Below, in pieces: positions 27,095 through 34,133 of a DNA stretch of 34,133 nt. A model generated the notes under the pieces. It saw only the letters and a list, made by a program, of their open reading frames with translations, was not told the DNA's origin and ran no database searches. Origin of the DNA: Acidobacteriota bacterium (GTDB taxonomy: Bacteria > Acidobacteriota > Vicinamibacteria > Fen-336). Location of the stretch: positions 1-34,133 of the forward strand of contig QHVM01000048.1 of assembly GCA_003223555.1 (NCBI GenBank), in the 5' to 3' direction. The position numbers and the translations under genes are program-made. Numbering within the stretch: the first letter of the stretch is position 1; each line of letters begins with the position of its first letter.

Positions 27095-28024
27095 GTGCCT
27101 GCGCTGGCCGCGTTCCCGAAGGGCTTCTTCACGGAGCTGGTGGAGGGACGCATGTCCCTCTTCCAGTGGGTGGAGCTGGCCGGGGGGCTCGACCTCGACG
27201 GCGTCGAGCTGTACCCGCGCTTCTTCGCGTCGCTCGATCGGTCGTACGTGGGCGAAGTCAGGCGGGCGCTCGCGGATGCCGGGCTGCAGATGCCGATGCT
27301 CTGCAACTCTCCCGACTTCACGCAGCCGCAGGAGGCCGACCGCGCCCGGGAGACCGAGACCACGCGACGCATGATCGGGCTCACGGCCGAGCTGGGCGGC
27401 CGTTACTGCCGCGTGCTCTCGGGCCAGAACCGGCCGGGCCTCGACGCGAAGGAAGCGCTCGGCTGGGTGATCGACTGCCTGTGGCGGCTGGTGCGCGACG
27501 CCGAGGCCGCCGGCATCGTCCTCGTCATCGAGAACCATTACAAGGACGGCCTGTGGCTCTACCCGGAGTTCGCCCAGAGCCACGCGCGCTACCTGGCGAT
27601 CCTGGACGCCGTCGACTCGCCGTGGCTGCGCGTCCAGTACGACCCGTCGAACGCGATCGTGGCCGGCGAGGACCCATACGCGCTGCTCGAGCGCGTGCTG
27701 CCGCGCGTGGCCACCGTGCAGGCCTCTGACCGCTACCTGGAGGGAGGAACGATCGACGACCTGCGGCGGCTGGCGGCCGACGCGCGCCACGGCTACGCGC
27801 CCTTCCTCAAGCACGGCGTCATCGGCCGGGGCCTCAACGACTACGACCGCATCTTCGCCACCCTGGCCGGGGCGGGCTGGGACGGCTGGGTGAGCATCGA
27901 GGACGGCGAGGGCGGCACGATCGACGAGGGCCTGGCCAACCTGCGCGACAGCGCGGCCTTCCTGCGGGCGAAGCTGGGCCGGCACTTCGGCTCCCTCCGT
28001 CCGCATCCCGAGGGGCGCGCGTGA
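27095..28024 (+). CDS. Sugar phosphate isomerase/epimerase (xylose isomerase-like TIM barrel)
   Basis: This 309-residue TIM-barrel protein is of the AP-endonuclease/xylose-isomerase-like family. Likely metal ligands are Glu in IVLVIENHYKDG, Asp in VQYDPSNAI and Glu in WVSIEDGEGG. The first strand is LAAFPKGFF, which needs the GTG at 27095. An internal ATG at 27152 has a better ribosome site (GGAGG) but would remove this strand, so it is not preferred. TATACT at 27078-27083 may be the promoter -10. Its stop overlaps the next gene (GTGA). Substrates in this family include keto sugars, inosose and hydroxypyruvate. The one used here is unknown. Confidence 0.87.
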   Translation: MPALAAFPKGFFTELVEGRMSLFQWVELAGGLDLDGVELYPRFFASLDRSYVGEVRRALADAGLQMPMLCNSPDFTQPQEADRARETETTRRMIGLTAELGGRYCRVLSGQNRPGLDAKEALGWVIDCLWRLVRDAEAAGIVLVIENHYKDGLWLYPEFAQSHARYLAILDAVDSPWLRVQYDPSNAIVAGEDPYALLERVLPRVATVQASDRYLEGGTIDDLRRLAADARHGYAPFLKHGVIGRGLNDYDRIFATLAGAGWDGWVSIEDGEGGTIDEGLANLRDSAAFLRAKLGRHFGSLRPHPEGRA

Positions 28025-28719
28025 CGTTTGCGCTCGACGGAGGGCCTCGGGTGCAGCTCTCCCTCGACCTGACGACGCTGGACGAGGCGCTGGCCACGGC
28101 CGAGATCGGCGTCCGGGCGGGGATCGACTGGCTGGAGGCCGGCACGCCGCTGATCCTGGCCGAGGGTCTCCACGCCGTGCGTGCGCTGCACGAGCGCTTC
28201 CCGTCCCATCCGATCGTGGCCGACCTCAAGACCATGGACGCCGGCTACCTGGAGGCGGAGATGATGTTCCGTGCCGGGGCGGCCTTCGTCGTGGTGATGG
28301 CCCTCGCCCACGAGCGCACCGTGCGGGAGGCGGTGCGGGCCGGCCGCGAGCACGGCCGAGCGGTGATGGCCGACCTCATGCTGGTTCCCGACAAGCCGGG
28401 CATGGCGCGACGCCTGGAGCGGTGGGGGGTCGACGTCATCCTCGTCCACACCGGCTACGACGAGCGCCATCATGATGCGTCGCGGTCGCCGCTCGCCGAC
28501 CTGGCCGCGGTGCGCTCCGCGGTGCGGCTGCCCCTCCAGGCCGTGGGAGGCTTGTCGATCGAGCAGGCGACGAAGATGCCCGCGCTCGGCGCGCCGCTGG
28601 TCGTCGTCGGCGCGCCGCTGGCGGTGGCCGACCGCGAGTTCCGGCCCGCGTCCGACCCCGACGGGCTCCACCGCGTCCTGCGCGACTTCGTCGCCGCGGT
28701 GAAGGGGACGGCCTCGTGA
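28021..28719 (+). CDS. HPS/KGPDC-like (OMP decarboxylase superfamily) protein
   Basis: This 232-residue protein is of the 3-hexulose-6-phosphate synthase / 3-keto-L-gulonate-6-phosphate decarboxylase group. Superfamily residues are present: Asp16 in LSLDLT, Glu39 in WLEAGTPLI, and the D-x-K-x-x-D motif Asp68-Lys70-Asp73 (DLKTMD). The phosphate loop is partly unusual: QAVGGLS is normal, but VVVGAPLA replaces the common V-G-R-A/S-I. It may therefore use a different substrate. It starts with GTG in a GTGA overlap and ends with another, locking it between an isomerase and a dehydrogenase. No hexulose-phosphate isomerase (SIS) partner is seen. Confidence 0.87.
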   Translation: MTFALDGGPRVQLSLDLTTLDEALATAEIGVRAGIDWLEAGTPLILAEGLHAVRALHERFPSHPIVADLKTMDAGYLEAEMMFRAGAAFVVVMALAHERTVREAVRAGREHGRAVMADLMLVPDKPGMARRLERWGVDVILVHTGYDERHHDASRSPLADLAAVRSAVRLPLQAVGGLSIEQATKMPALGAPLVVVGAPLAVADREFRPASDPDGLHRVLRDFVAAVKGTAS

Positions 28720-29771
28720 GCGGACCCGGCCTCATGCCGGCGGTCGTCCACTACGCCTTGCGCGAAGGGGCGGTGGAGCTGCGCGAGGTCCCGGTCCCCG
28801 TGCCCGGCCCGGGCGAGGTGCTCCTGCGCGTTCGCGGCGTGAGCGTGTGCGGGAGCGACCTCCACCAGTACCACAACACGCACTCGTGGCCGGTCAACAT
28901 CCCGGTCATCCTCGGCCACGAGTTCTGCGGCGAGGTCGCCTCTCTCGGCCCCGGCGTGTCGGCCTTCGCCGAGGGGGACCGGGTCGCCAGCGAGACCGCG
29001 GCCGAGATCGATCCCGACTCGCCGCAGACGCGCGAGGGCCGGTACAACCTCGACCCTCGCCGGCGGGGATTCGGTTACGGCGTCGACGGCGCCATGGCCC
29101 GCTTCGTGCGGGTGGCCGCGCGGTGCCTGCATCCCCTGCCCGCCGGCCTGCCCTTCGAGCTGGCCGCGCTGACCGAGCCTTGCTGCGTGGCCTACCAGGC
29201 GGTGGTGGTGAACTCGCGCGTCCGGCCGGGCGACGTGGTGGCCGTGGTCGGGCCGGGACCGATCGGGCTGCTGTGCGCCCAGATGGCGCGCGTGTGCGGC
29301 GCGGGCGACGTGGTGGTCGCCGGGCTGGCCCGTGACCGCGTGCGCCTGGACCTGGGCCGGCGGCTGGGCGCGACCCACGTCGTCGACTCCGAGACGCAGG
29401 ACCTCACCGAGGTCGTGCGGATCCTCGGCGACGGCCAGGGGGCCGACCTGGTGGTGGACGCCTCCGGGGCCTCGGCGGCGCTGATGCAGGCGATGGCCGC
29501 GGTGCGTCCCGGAGGGCAGATCACCAAGGTCGGCTGGGGCCCCCAGCCGCTCGGCGCCTCGCTCGACCCGCTCGTCCAGAAGGCGGTGACGCTGCAGGGC
29601 AGCTTCAGCCACACCTGGCCGGTCTGGGAACGGGTCCTGCGCCTGCTCGGCTCGGGCCAGCTCGATCCGCGGCCGCTCGTCAGCCGCGTCGCGACGCTCA
29701 CGGACTGGCGCGCCTGCTTCGACGGCATGACCGAGGGCGCGCTGACCAAGGCGGTGCTGGTGCCCGAGTAG
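28716..29771 (+). CDS. Medium-chain dehydrogenase without structural zinc cysteines
   Basis: This 351-residue sugar-alcohol-type dehydrogenase has catalytic zinc residues Cys45 and His68-Glu69 (ILGHEFCGE). Its NAD(P) loop is VVGPGPIGLLCAQMA, and LTEPCCVAYQA carries the conserved Glu. The four cysteines of the structural zinc lobe are missing and replaced by a segment with SPQTREGRYNLDPRRRGFG, unlike the dehydrogenase at 18164. It probably oxidises a polyol or aldose carbon in the same pathway as the two genes it overlaps. The GTG start is in a GTGA overlap. It ends 2 bp from the convergent glycosidase gene. Confidence 0.88.
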   Translation: MSGPGLMPAVVHYALREGAVELREVPVPVPGPGEVLLRVRGVSVCGSDLHQYHNTHSWPVNIPVILGHEFCGEVASLGPGVSAFAEGDRVASETAAEIDPDSPQTREGRYNLDPRRRGFGYGVDGAMARFVRVAARCLHPLPAGLPFELAALTEPCCVAYQAVVVNSRVRPGDVVAVVGPGPIGLLCAQMARVCGAGDVVVAGLARDRVRLDLGRRLGATHVVDSETQDLTEVVRILGDGQGADLVVDASGASAALMQAMAAVRPGGQITKVGWGPQPLGASLDPLVQKAVTLQGSFSHTWPVWERVLRLLGSGQLDPRPLVSRVATLTDWRACFDGMTEGALTKAVLVPE

Positions 29772-29773
29772 CC

Positions 29774-31351
29774 TCAGAAAGCCGGCGGCAGCGATCCCGT
29801 CGATCCGCACTGCGGCGGCGGCACGGCCAGCGGACCCCACTCCACGGAGCAGAGGTACGTGTACTCCTTCGCCGAGTTGGCCAGCCCTGCGTAGCTGGAT
29901 CCGAGCACGGCGTAGGCGTCTTCGGTGTTGAGCGACCAGTAGGTGAAGTGCAGGTGGCTCACGGCCAGGCCCGAGTCATTGCCGGCCGTCCGGCTGAAGC
30001 TGCTCTGGACGAAGTTGATGATGTCGGTGAACCACTGGCCCTGCGAGCCGCGGGTGCCGGAGGTCAGGTCGGCGGCCGCGTTGCCGGTGCCGAACTCGCC
30101 GACGTAGAGGGGGGCCACGGTGTATCCGCCGTGGCCCGTGTTGGCCCACGGGTAGGAGGCGTGGCCGGGCCAGACCGGGTTCACCTGGCCGAGGTTGATG
30201 TGGGCCCAGAACTTCTTCCATACGTCGGCCAGGCTCGAGGCCGAGCAGCCCGTCACGTAGCACGTCGAGGCGTTGAACCAGGGCTGCTGGTACAGGTCCG
30301 GGCCGTAGTCGTGGGCGGAGTAGACGAGCCGGTCGTTGACGGGAGCGCCCAGCGAGCTCGAGGAGCCGCCGGCGTTGAGCACCACGGGGGCGCCGGGGTT
30401 GGTGCTGTTGCCGTTCACCCCGAGCAGGGCGCCGCCCCACCACGTGCCGTCGTACGGCCCGCTCGCGGGAGTGCCGCCGGGGGCCGGATACAGGCCGATG
30501 CCCTCGACGATGATCAGGGGAAGGTCCCAGGCGTGCGCGGCGGCCTCGCCCAGGAGGCGGTCGCCGGCGCGCTCGGCGGCCAGCCGCCAGTCGTGGCAGG
30601 CGCCGGCCGCCACGCAGGCGGGAGCGAAGGGATTGGGATTGGGGTTGGCGGCGGGATCGATGCCGTCGCCCGAGCCCCAGGTCGCGCCGTCCAGGTAGGC
30701 GGTGCGCGCGGGCGTGTGCGGCTCGTTGCGCAGGTCGTAGCCGAGCACCACCGGCCAGCCGTCCGATGCGTAGTAGTTGACGGTCACCGTGTCGGTCGCC
30801 CCCAGGGTCTGGCGCACCCCGTGTGCCCACTCCTGGGCGCTGATCCAATCGCGGATCCAGCTCGCTTCCGGGTAGGCTGACGTATACCAGAGGCCGTTGC
30901 CCTCCGCGGAGTTTCCCGCCCCCGAGCGGTGGTTGTCCAGGACCACGTGCAGGCCGATGGAGCCCGCATAGTTGACGATCAAGGCCAGCACGTCGCGCGA
31001 CCGCTTGCCCTTGCAGTCGGGGCAGGCGCTCATGGAGCTGGCCCGGGGCGCGGGGTCCGTCTCCCACATCTCGCTCGAGAACGGGATGCGGACGGTGTTG
31101 AACCCGTACTGCTTCACCTCGTCGAGGATGAACTTGTAGTCTTTCGTGTAGAGGCCGTGGGCCACCTTGTCCCGCGTCTCGAACCCGTACCAGTTGACCC
31201 CGGTCACGTCGAACTCGCCGCCGGCCGGATCGAGGATGAGGGTGCCGCTCGTCGACCATCCTCCGGCCTCCACGATGCCCGCGCCGCCTCCGGCCCCGAG
31301 CGCGGCCAGGACCGCCATCCCAAGCACACGGCCGTGCCATGCCGGCATCAC
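29774..31351 (-). CDS. Secreted glycoside hydrolase family 5 (endoglucanase-like)
   Basis: This 525-residue exported enzyme has a signal peptide (about residues 1-29: VLGMAVLAALGAGGGAGIVEA). The GH5 catalytic domain starts at GVNWYGFETRD, with GFNTVRIPFS, DNHRSG, the acid/base Glu210 in YDLRNEPHT, SAHDYGPDLY (about 345-354) and nucleophile Glu419 in LYVGEFGTG. A C-terminal WSLNTEDAY segment completes the barrel. A Pro/Asn/Gly insert (NPNPNPF near 237-242) and extra cysteines are notable. Overall it is close to cellulase-like enzymes of the Acidothermus E1 type. No carbohydrate-binding module is visible. GGGAG 6 bases before the ATG sets the start. It likely acts on beta-glucan outside the cell. 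Confidence 0.9.
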   Translation of the reverse strand: MMPAWHGRVLGMAVLAALGAGGGAGIVEAGGWSTSGTLILDPAGGEFDVTGVNWYGFETRDKVAHGLYTKDYKFILDEVKQYGFNTVRIPFSSEMWETDPAPRASSMSACPDCKGKRSRDVLALIVNYAGSIGLHVVLDNHRSGAGNSAEGNGLWYTSAYPEASWIRDWISAQEWAHGVRQTLGATDTVTVNYYASDGWPVVLGYDLRNEPHTPARTAYLDGATWGSGDGIDPAANPNPNPFAPACVAAGACHDWRLAAERAGDRLLGEAAAHAWDLPLIIVEGIGLYPAPGGTPASGPYDGTWWGGALLGVNGNSTNPGAPVVLNAGGSSSSLGAPVNDRLVYSAHDYGPDLYQQPWFNASTCYVTGCSASSLADVWKKFWAHINLGQVNPVWPGHASYPWANTGHGGYTVAPLYVGEFGTGNAAADLTSGTRGSQGQWFTDIINFVQSSFSRTAGNDSGLAVSHLHFTYWSLNTEDAYAVLGSSYAGLANSAKEYTYLCSVEWGPLAVPPPQCGSTGSLPPAF

Positions 31352-31449
31352 AGCTCCCTTTCCGGAGCGAGAATGCTCCAGAAATCAGGTTAGAGCGCGC
31401 TCCGAAGCACGGTCAAGGCCGGCCGCCACTTTTCGGGCGGAGGCGTCCC

Positions 31450-31505
31450 CTTCGTATTCGCCTCTGTGTCCTCTCCGTTCCCCTCTGCGCTCTCGGCGTC
31501 AAGAG
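31450..31505 (-). repeat. GCAGAGG-rich motif, second occurrence
   Basis: On the minus strand this reads GACGCCGAGAGCGCAGAGG, then GGAACGGAGAGGACACAGAGG, words resembling the boxC-boxB spacer at 16698-16741. It lies in the 247-bp gap between the glycosidase start and the antitoxin-like remnant. Nothing else is recognised in that gap. Confidence 0.4.
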
Positions 31506-31598
31506 GGCGGGCCCAGGCCCAGCGCCAAGCCACCAGTGTGCTTACCCACGTTGTCACGTGCTTCGTCCACGCTGATGGGTCCGTCGAACCGCAACGGA

Positions 31599-31885
31599 TC
31601 AGCTGCGACGGCCGCGCCGCCTGGCCGTCGCGGACCTCGCCTGCATCTTGTTCGACAGCTTGTCTCTCTCCTCTGGAGCGACGTCCGGAACCCTACGAAG
31701 GACATGCTCGTATGCTTTCCGACTACCGCGCCTCGCGCGAGCGACATAGTCCTCCGTCATGAGCGCGGCCAGCTTTTCACCAACGGCTGATTGATGAGCT
31801 GGTTCATCGACACGCCTTCTCGCACGGCGAGCTCTCGCAGATGACGATGAAGGGAATTGGGAAGACGGACGCTGAGCGTGCTCAT
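31599..31885 (-). pseudogene. Ribbon-helix-helix (HicB-like antitoxin) gene with one-base frameshift
   Basis: From the ATG at 31885 (GGAG 8 bases upstream) the frame gives MSTLSVRLPNSLHRHLREL and AVREGVSMNQLIN, a ribbon-helix-helix DNA-binding start. It then goes out of frame. The adjacent frame continues SAVGEKLAALMTEDY, RKAYEHVLRRVPDVAPEERDKL and a basic tail to 31599. Adding one base near 31790 (AATCAGCC to AATTCAGCC on the coding strand) restores a 95-residue protein like the small HicB-family antitoxins. No toxin gene is seen beside it. As written only a 42-residue truncated peptide would be made. Confidence 0.75.
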
Positions 31886-31926
31886 GTGAGGACTCCAAGG
31901 GCAGCGAGTGCGTCGAATAAGTCCGG

Positions 31927-32442
31927 CTACTTCGGGACGAACGCGAGGTTATTGGCCGCCATGGGCCAGTGCGCGTGGCGAAACAGATACACCCACTTAT
32001 CTCCTTCCTTCCGCCGAAAATCAGTCCACACAACCGTCCGTTCGTCTGGAGGCCCATTCCGCGGCTTCCGGTGATAAACAACCGTGCCAACGGCGATTAC
32101 TCCATCTCCGGCAGGCAAGTATGAGATGTCCTGGATCTCTCCCCGGATCGTGTCCAGGCTCGCGAAGAATTGGGCAAAGGACTCCCTAATTGCGTCCCTT
32201 CCCTTGTGTAGCATGCCACCTGGGCCGATGAAGAACGCATCGGGGCTGTTCGCGAACAAGGATTCGACCATCGCCGCGTCCTTCCGTTCGTGCGCTTCAA
32301 GTAAACGACGGTCCAGTTCACGATTGGCAGTAATCACTTTGTCGTCAAGGGAAACTGGCGGCGCTGCGCGGAGCTCCCGCGTCGAGCCAACCACGAGCAC
32401 GAGACCGCAAACCATAAGCGGGGCGCATCGACGCACTCGCAT
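31927..32442 (-). CDS. Secreted SnoaL/DUF4440-like protein
   Basis: This 171-residue protein has a signal peptide (MRVRRCAPLMVCGLVLVVGS, cleavage probably after LRAA). A cone-fold domain follows: ANRELDRRLLEAHERKDAAMV, DAFFIGPGGMLHKGRDAIRE, ending DKWVYLFRHAHWPM. It is shorter than, and only distantly like, the DUF4440 protein at 22527. AGGAG and AAGGAG lie before the ATG at 32442, favouring it over upstream in-frame starts. GC is clearly lower than in the rest of the window, suggesting transfer with the neighbouring insertion sequence. The catalytic role is unknown. Confidence 0.82.
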   Translation of the reverse strand: MRVRRCAPLMVCGLVLVVGSTRELRAAPPVSLDDKVITANRELDRRLLEAHERKDAAMVESLFANSPDAFFIGPGGMLHKGRDAIRESFAQFFASLDTIRGEIQDISYLPAGDGVIAVGTVVYHRKPRNGPPDERTVVWTDFRRKEGDKWVYLFRHAHWPMAANNLAFVPK

Positions 32443-32507
32443 TGCTCCTATCTCCTTCTTCAGTGGTCCGCAGAACACGCGGATCAGACTGTATGGACCG
32501 ACCGGCT

Positions 32508-32558
32508 CGCGATCGTAATATCGCGGGTTGACGCGCCTGTGAGCGGCATCAGAGCCGC
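32508..32558 (+). other. Two hairpins upstream of the IS110 recombinase
   Basis: CGCGAT (32508-32513) pairs with ATCGCG (32520-32525), and GCGGC (32543-32547) pairs with GCCGC (32554-32558), each around a 6-base loop. They lie just before the recombinase ribosome site and could be part of a left-end non-coding RNA or translation control of the recombinase. Confidence 0.4.
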
Positions 32559-32577
32559 ATACGAAAGGAGCCGGTCG

Positions 32578-33669
32578 ATGAAGCAGGGTATCACTTTTGT
32601 GGGTCTGGACACGCACAAGGAAAGCATCCCGGTGGCGATGCTGCTCCCCGAGCAGGTGAAGCCGGTGGAGTGGACGGTGACCAACGAGCGGGCGTCGGTG
32701 AAGCGGATGGTGAGGAAGGTTCAGCGCCAGGCACCGGGAGAGGTCCGGTTTTGTTACGAGGCTGGGCCCTGCGGATACGCGCTCCAGCGCTGGATCCGAG
32801 ATCTGGGTGCGGTGTGCGTCGTGGTGGCGCCATCACTGATTCCGAGAAAGCCTGGGGAGCGGATCAAGACGGACCGGCGCGATGCACGAAAGCTCGCGGA
32901 GCTGTACCGGGCGAGTCTGGTGCATCCTCCCACCGAGGCCGACGAGGCGGTGAGAGATTTGTGTCGCGCTCGGGAGGGCGCCCACGACGACCTGGTGCGC
33001 TGTCGCCATCGGGTGACCAAGCTCCTTCTGCGCAGGGGATGGATCTGGCGCGGGGGCAAGAGGGCCTGGAGCCAGGGACATCGGCTCTGGCTCAGGAGCC
33101 TGCGCTTCGAGCAAGCCGCAGACCAGGTCGTGCTCGAGGACTACCTCCTCGCGATCGAACAGGTCGAAGAACGGCTCCGGGAACTAGAGGAGCATATTGA
33201 GGTGGTGAGCCAGCACGCACCCTACGCCGAGGCCGTTGGCGCGCTGCGCTGCTTCCGCGGCATCGACACCATTACCGCCATGACCATCGTCGCCGAGCTC
33301 CACAGCTTCATGCGCTTCGACTCGCCGCGTGGACTCATGGCCTATCTCGGTTTGGTCCCCAGCGAACATTCCTCAGGAGGCAAGCGGCGTCAGGGAGCCC
33401 TCACCCTGGCGGGTAACTCCCACGTACGACGGCTACTGATCGAGGCGGCCTGGCACTATCGCCATCGCCCCAGTGTTGTCCACCTCGCGCGGCGCCGGCA
33501 GGGCCAACCCGCTCGTGTCATCGCCCTTGCCGACAAGGCCATGATCAGACTCCACCGCCGATTCCAGCGGATGCTCGCCAAGGGCAAGCCTGCTCCCAAG
33601 ATCGCCGCCGCCGTCGCGCGAGAGCTGACCGGCTTCATCTGGGCCGCTCTGCGCCCCATGGCCGCGTAG
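32578..33669 (+). CDS. IS110-family transposase/recombinase
   Basis: This 363-residue recombinase has an N-terminal RuvC-like DEDD domain: Asp11 in FVGLDTHKES, Glu61 in CYEAGPCGY, and Asp99 and Asp102 in KTDRRDARKLAEL. A helical middle follows, then the C-terminal Tnp_20 domain (FRGIDTITAMTIVAELHSF, LVPSEHSSGGKRRQG, LTLAGNSHVRRLLIEAAW) with its serine. IS110 enzymes move DNA with the guide of an element-encoded bridge RNA. The ATG at 32578 is preceded by AAAGGAG, 7 bases away. An upstream GTG at 32539 would read through the hairpins and is rejected. The gene looks intact and complete in length. Confidence 0.93.
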   Translation: MKQGITFVGLDTHKESIPVAMLLPEQVKPVEWTVTNERASVKRMVRKVQRQAPGEVRFCYEAGPCGYALQRWIRDLGAVCVVVAPSLIPRKPGERIKTDRRDARKLAELYRASLVHPPTEADEAVRDLCRAREGAHDDLVRCRHRVTKLLLRRGWIWRGGKRAWSQGHRLWLRSLRFEQAADQVVLEDYLLAIEQVEERLRELEEHIEVVSQHAPYAEAVGALRCFRGIDTITAMTIVAELHSFMRFDSPRGLMAYLGLVPSEHSSGGKRRQGALTLAGNSHVRRLLIEAAWHYRHRPSVVHLARRRQGQPARVIALADKAMIRLHRRFQRMLAKGKPAPKIAAAVARELTGFIWAALRPMAA

Positions 33670-34117
33670 ACACACGGAACAGAGGAGCGCAACCCGTCAA
33701 ACACCACCTCGTGGAGGTCGCCGTCGACGGATGAAGGCAGGCACGACAAGGAGAATACGCGTCGCCGCTTTGCGACAGGGAGAGCACATCTCCCGGACTC
33801 GCGAGATCAGACGGCGTCCTCTCCCGACGAAGAACGGTCACGCGGCTCTACGTCAAGGCGCAACCCGCGAATGTCAGGGTGACTCGTCGTCGAAGCGCCC
33901 CGCCTCCTCCGTCGACTGCGGCTCCCAAAGGAGGAACGACCAACGGATGCTCTGAAGAGAAAAGACTCTTGACAACCGGTCGGTCCATGTCAGCGGCGAA
34001 GCGCCATCGCTTGCGCCGGCTTCGTCCGCTGCATTGATGAGATGGACTCCTCCTGCGACTTAGTCGGCATCTCGTGCCAAAGTCGCTGCTGGCTTAGAGC
34101 ATGAGGAGGAGCCCATC
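33670..34117 (+). ncRNA. Structured non-coding region downstream of IS110 recombinase (possible bridge RNA/right end)
   Basis: These 448 bp have no convincing gene. Ordered foldable elements are seen: palindrome CCGTCGACGG (33721-33730), GTCGC/GCGAC (33761-33776), GGGAGA/TCTCCC (33778-33794), AAGAG/CTCTT (33955-33970), and an 11-bp stem AGCGGCGAAGC (33992-34002) with GCTTCGTCCGCT (34019-34030), one bulge. TTGACA at 33969-33974 may be a -35. In the IS1111 branch of the family the guide RNA lies on this side of the gene. The RNA assignment is inference and its limits are unknown. Confidence 0.35.
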
Positions 34118-34133
34118 ATGTCGAACGATACTC
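34118..34133 (+). CDS. Start of a gene cut by the window edge
   Basis: ATG at 34118 follows AGGAGGAG with 7-8 bases of spacing, an excellent ribosome site, and opens MSNDT before the window ends. Nothing can be said of the product. Confidence 0.4.

Larger units (their letters stand above)
32443..34117 (+). mobile_element. IS110-family insertion sequence (limits uncertain)
   Basis: This contains the IS110-type DEDD recombinase gene and hairpin-rich non-coding sequence on both sides. IS110 elements usually lack clear terminal inverted repeats, so the true ends cannot be read from one copy. The given limits are simply the neighbouring gene edges. Confidence 0.5.

Noticed and set aside
27152-28024. 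Internal ATG with a good GGAGG as start of the TIM-barrel isomerase
   Set aside because: It would remove the first barrel strand (LAAFPKGFF), which is present in frame from the GTG at 27095.
31389-31402. Repeat fragment suggested by a GCGCGCTCCG word
   Set aside because: The match is about ten bases of a common GC-rich word, with no extension.

Overview
This is a very GC-rich (roughly 70%) bacterial chromosomal segment from a free-living, probably soil or sediment organism. Genes are tightly packed, often with 4-base ATGA or GTGA overlaps, and there are many GTG or TTG starts. The mix (box-type aerobic benzoyl-CoA genes, sulfate and molybdate ABC importers, BON, DUF4440, DUF1003 and VIT proteins, a secreted GH5 glycosidase) would fit an uncultured lineage such as Candidatus Rokubacteria/Methylomirabilota, but no rRNA or other phylogenetic marker is present, so this is only a guess. 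Several frameshifts and exact duplications suggest either real decay or metagenome assembly errors.

Layout. 1-3600: sulfate ABC importer (sbp, cut at the left edge, then cysT-cysW-cysA). 3628-7562: an alpha/beta hydrolase facing away from a coupled chain of an aminotransferase, a lipoprotein with kinase-like motifs and a short homoserine dehydrogenase. 7564-9762: a membrane protein, a stand-alone receiver and a DinB-like protein. 9747-12256: molybdate importer modABC, followed by a perfect 110-bp tandem repeat that has a diverged relative at 9166-9262. 12509-14140: a secreted protein with OB-like and Ig-like segments.

14179-19180: benzoyl-CoA locus. A BzdR/BoxR-type regulator (HTH plus shikimate-kinase-like domain) faces boxC-boxB and a zinc dehydrogenase. 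The 110-bp gap between the regulator and boxC holds two good sigma70-type promoters and an inverted repeat that overlaps both. boxA, boxD and a benzoate-CoA ligase are not in the window.

19158-24640: a frameshifted MFS transporter, a TauE-like permease, the ribosome assembly GTPase RsgA, a DUF4440 protein, a Nudix hydrolase and a cyclic-nucleotide-binding/DUF1003 membrane protein. 24647-27000: a TrpF-like protein, a VIT-family metal transporter, and a BON-domain gene whose middle has been replaced by an exact 140-bp copy of the TrpF/VIT junction.

27095-29771: a coupled three-gene operon (TIM-barrel sugar isomerase, HPS/KGPDC-like protein and a dehydrogenase without the structural-zinc cysteines) that looks like an uncharacterised sugar pathway. 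It is followed by a convergent secreted GH5 glycosidase. 31400-34133 has lower GC and is mobile in character: a frameshifted ribbon-helix-helix (HicB-like) gene, a secreted SnoaL-like protein and an IS110-family recombinase with hairpin-rich non-coding flanks.
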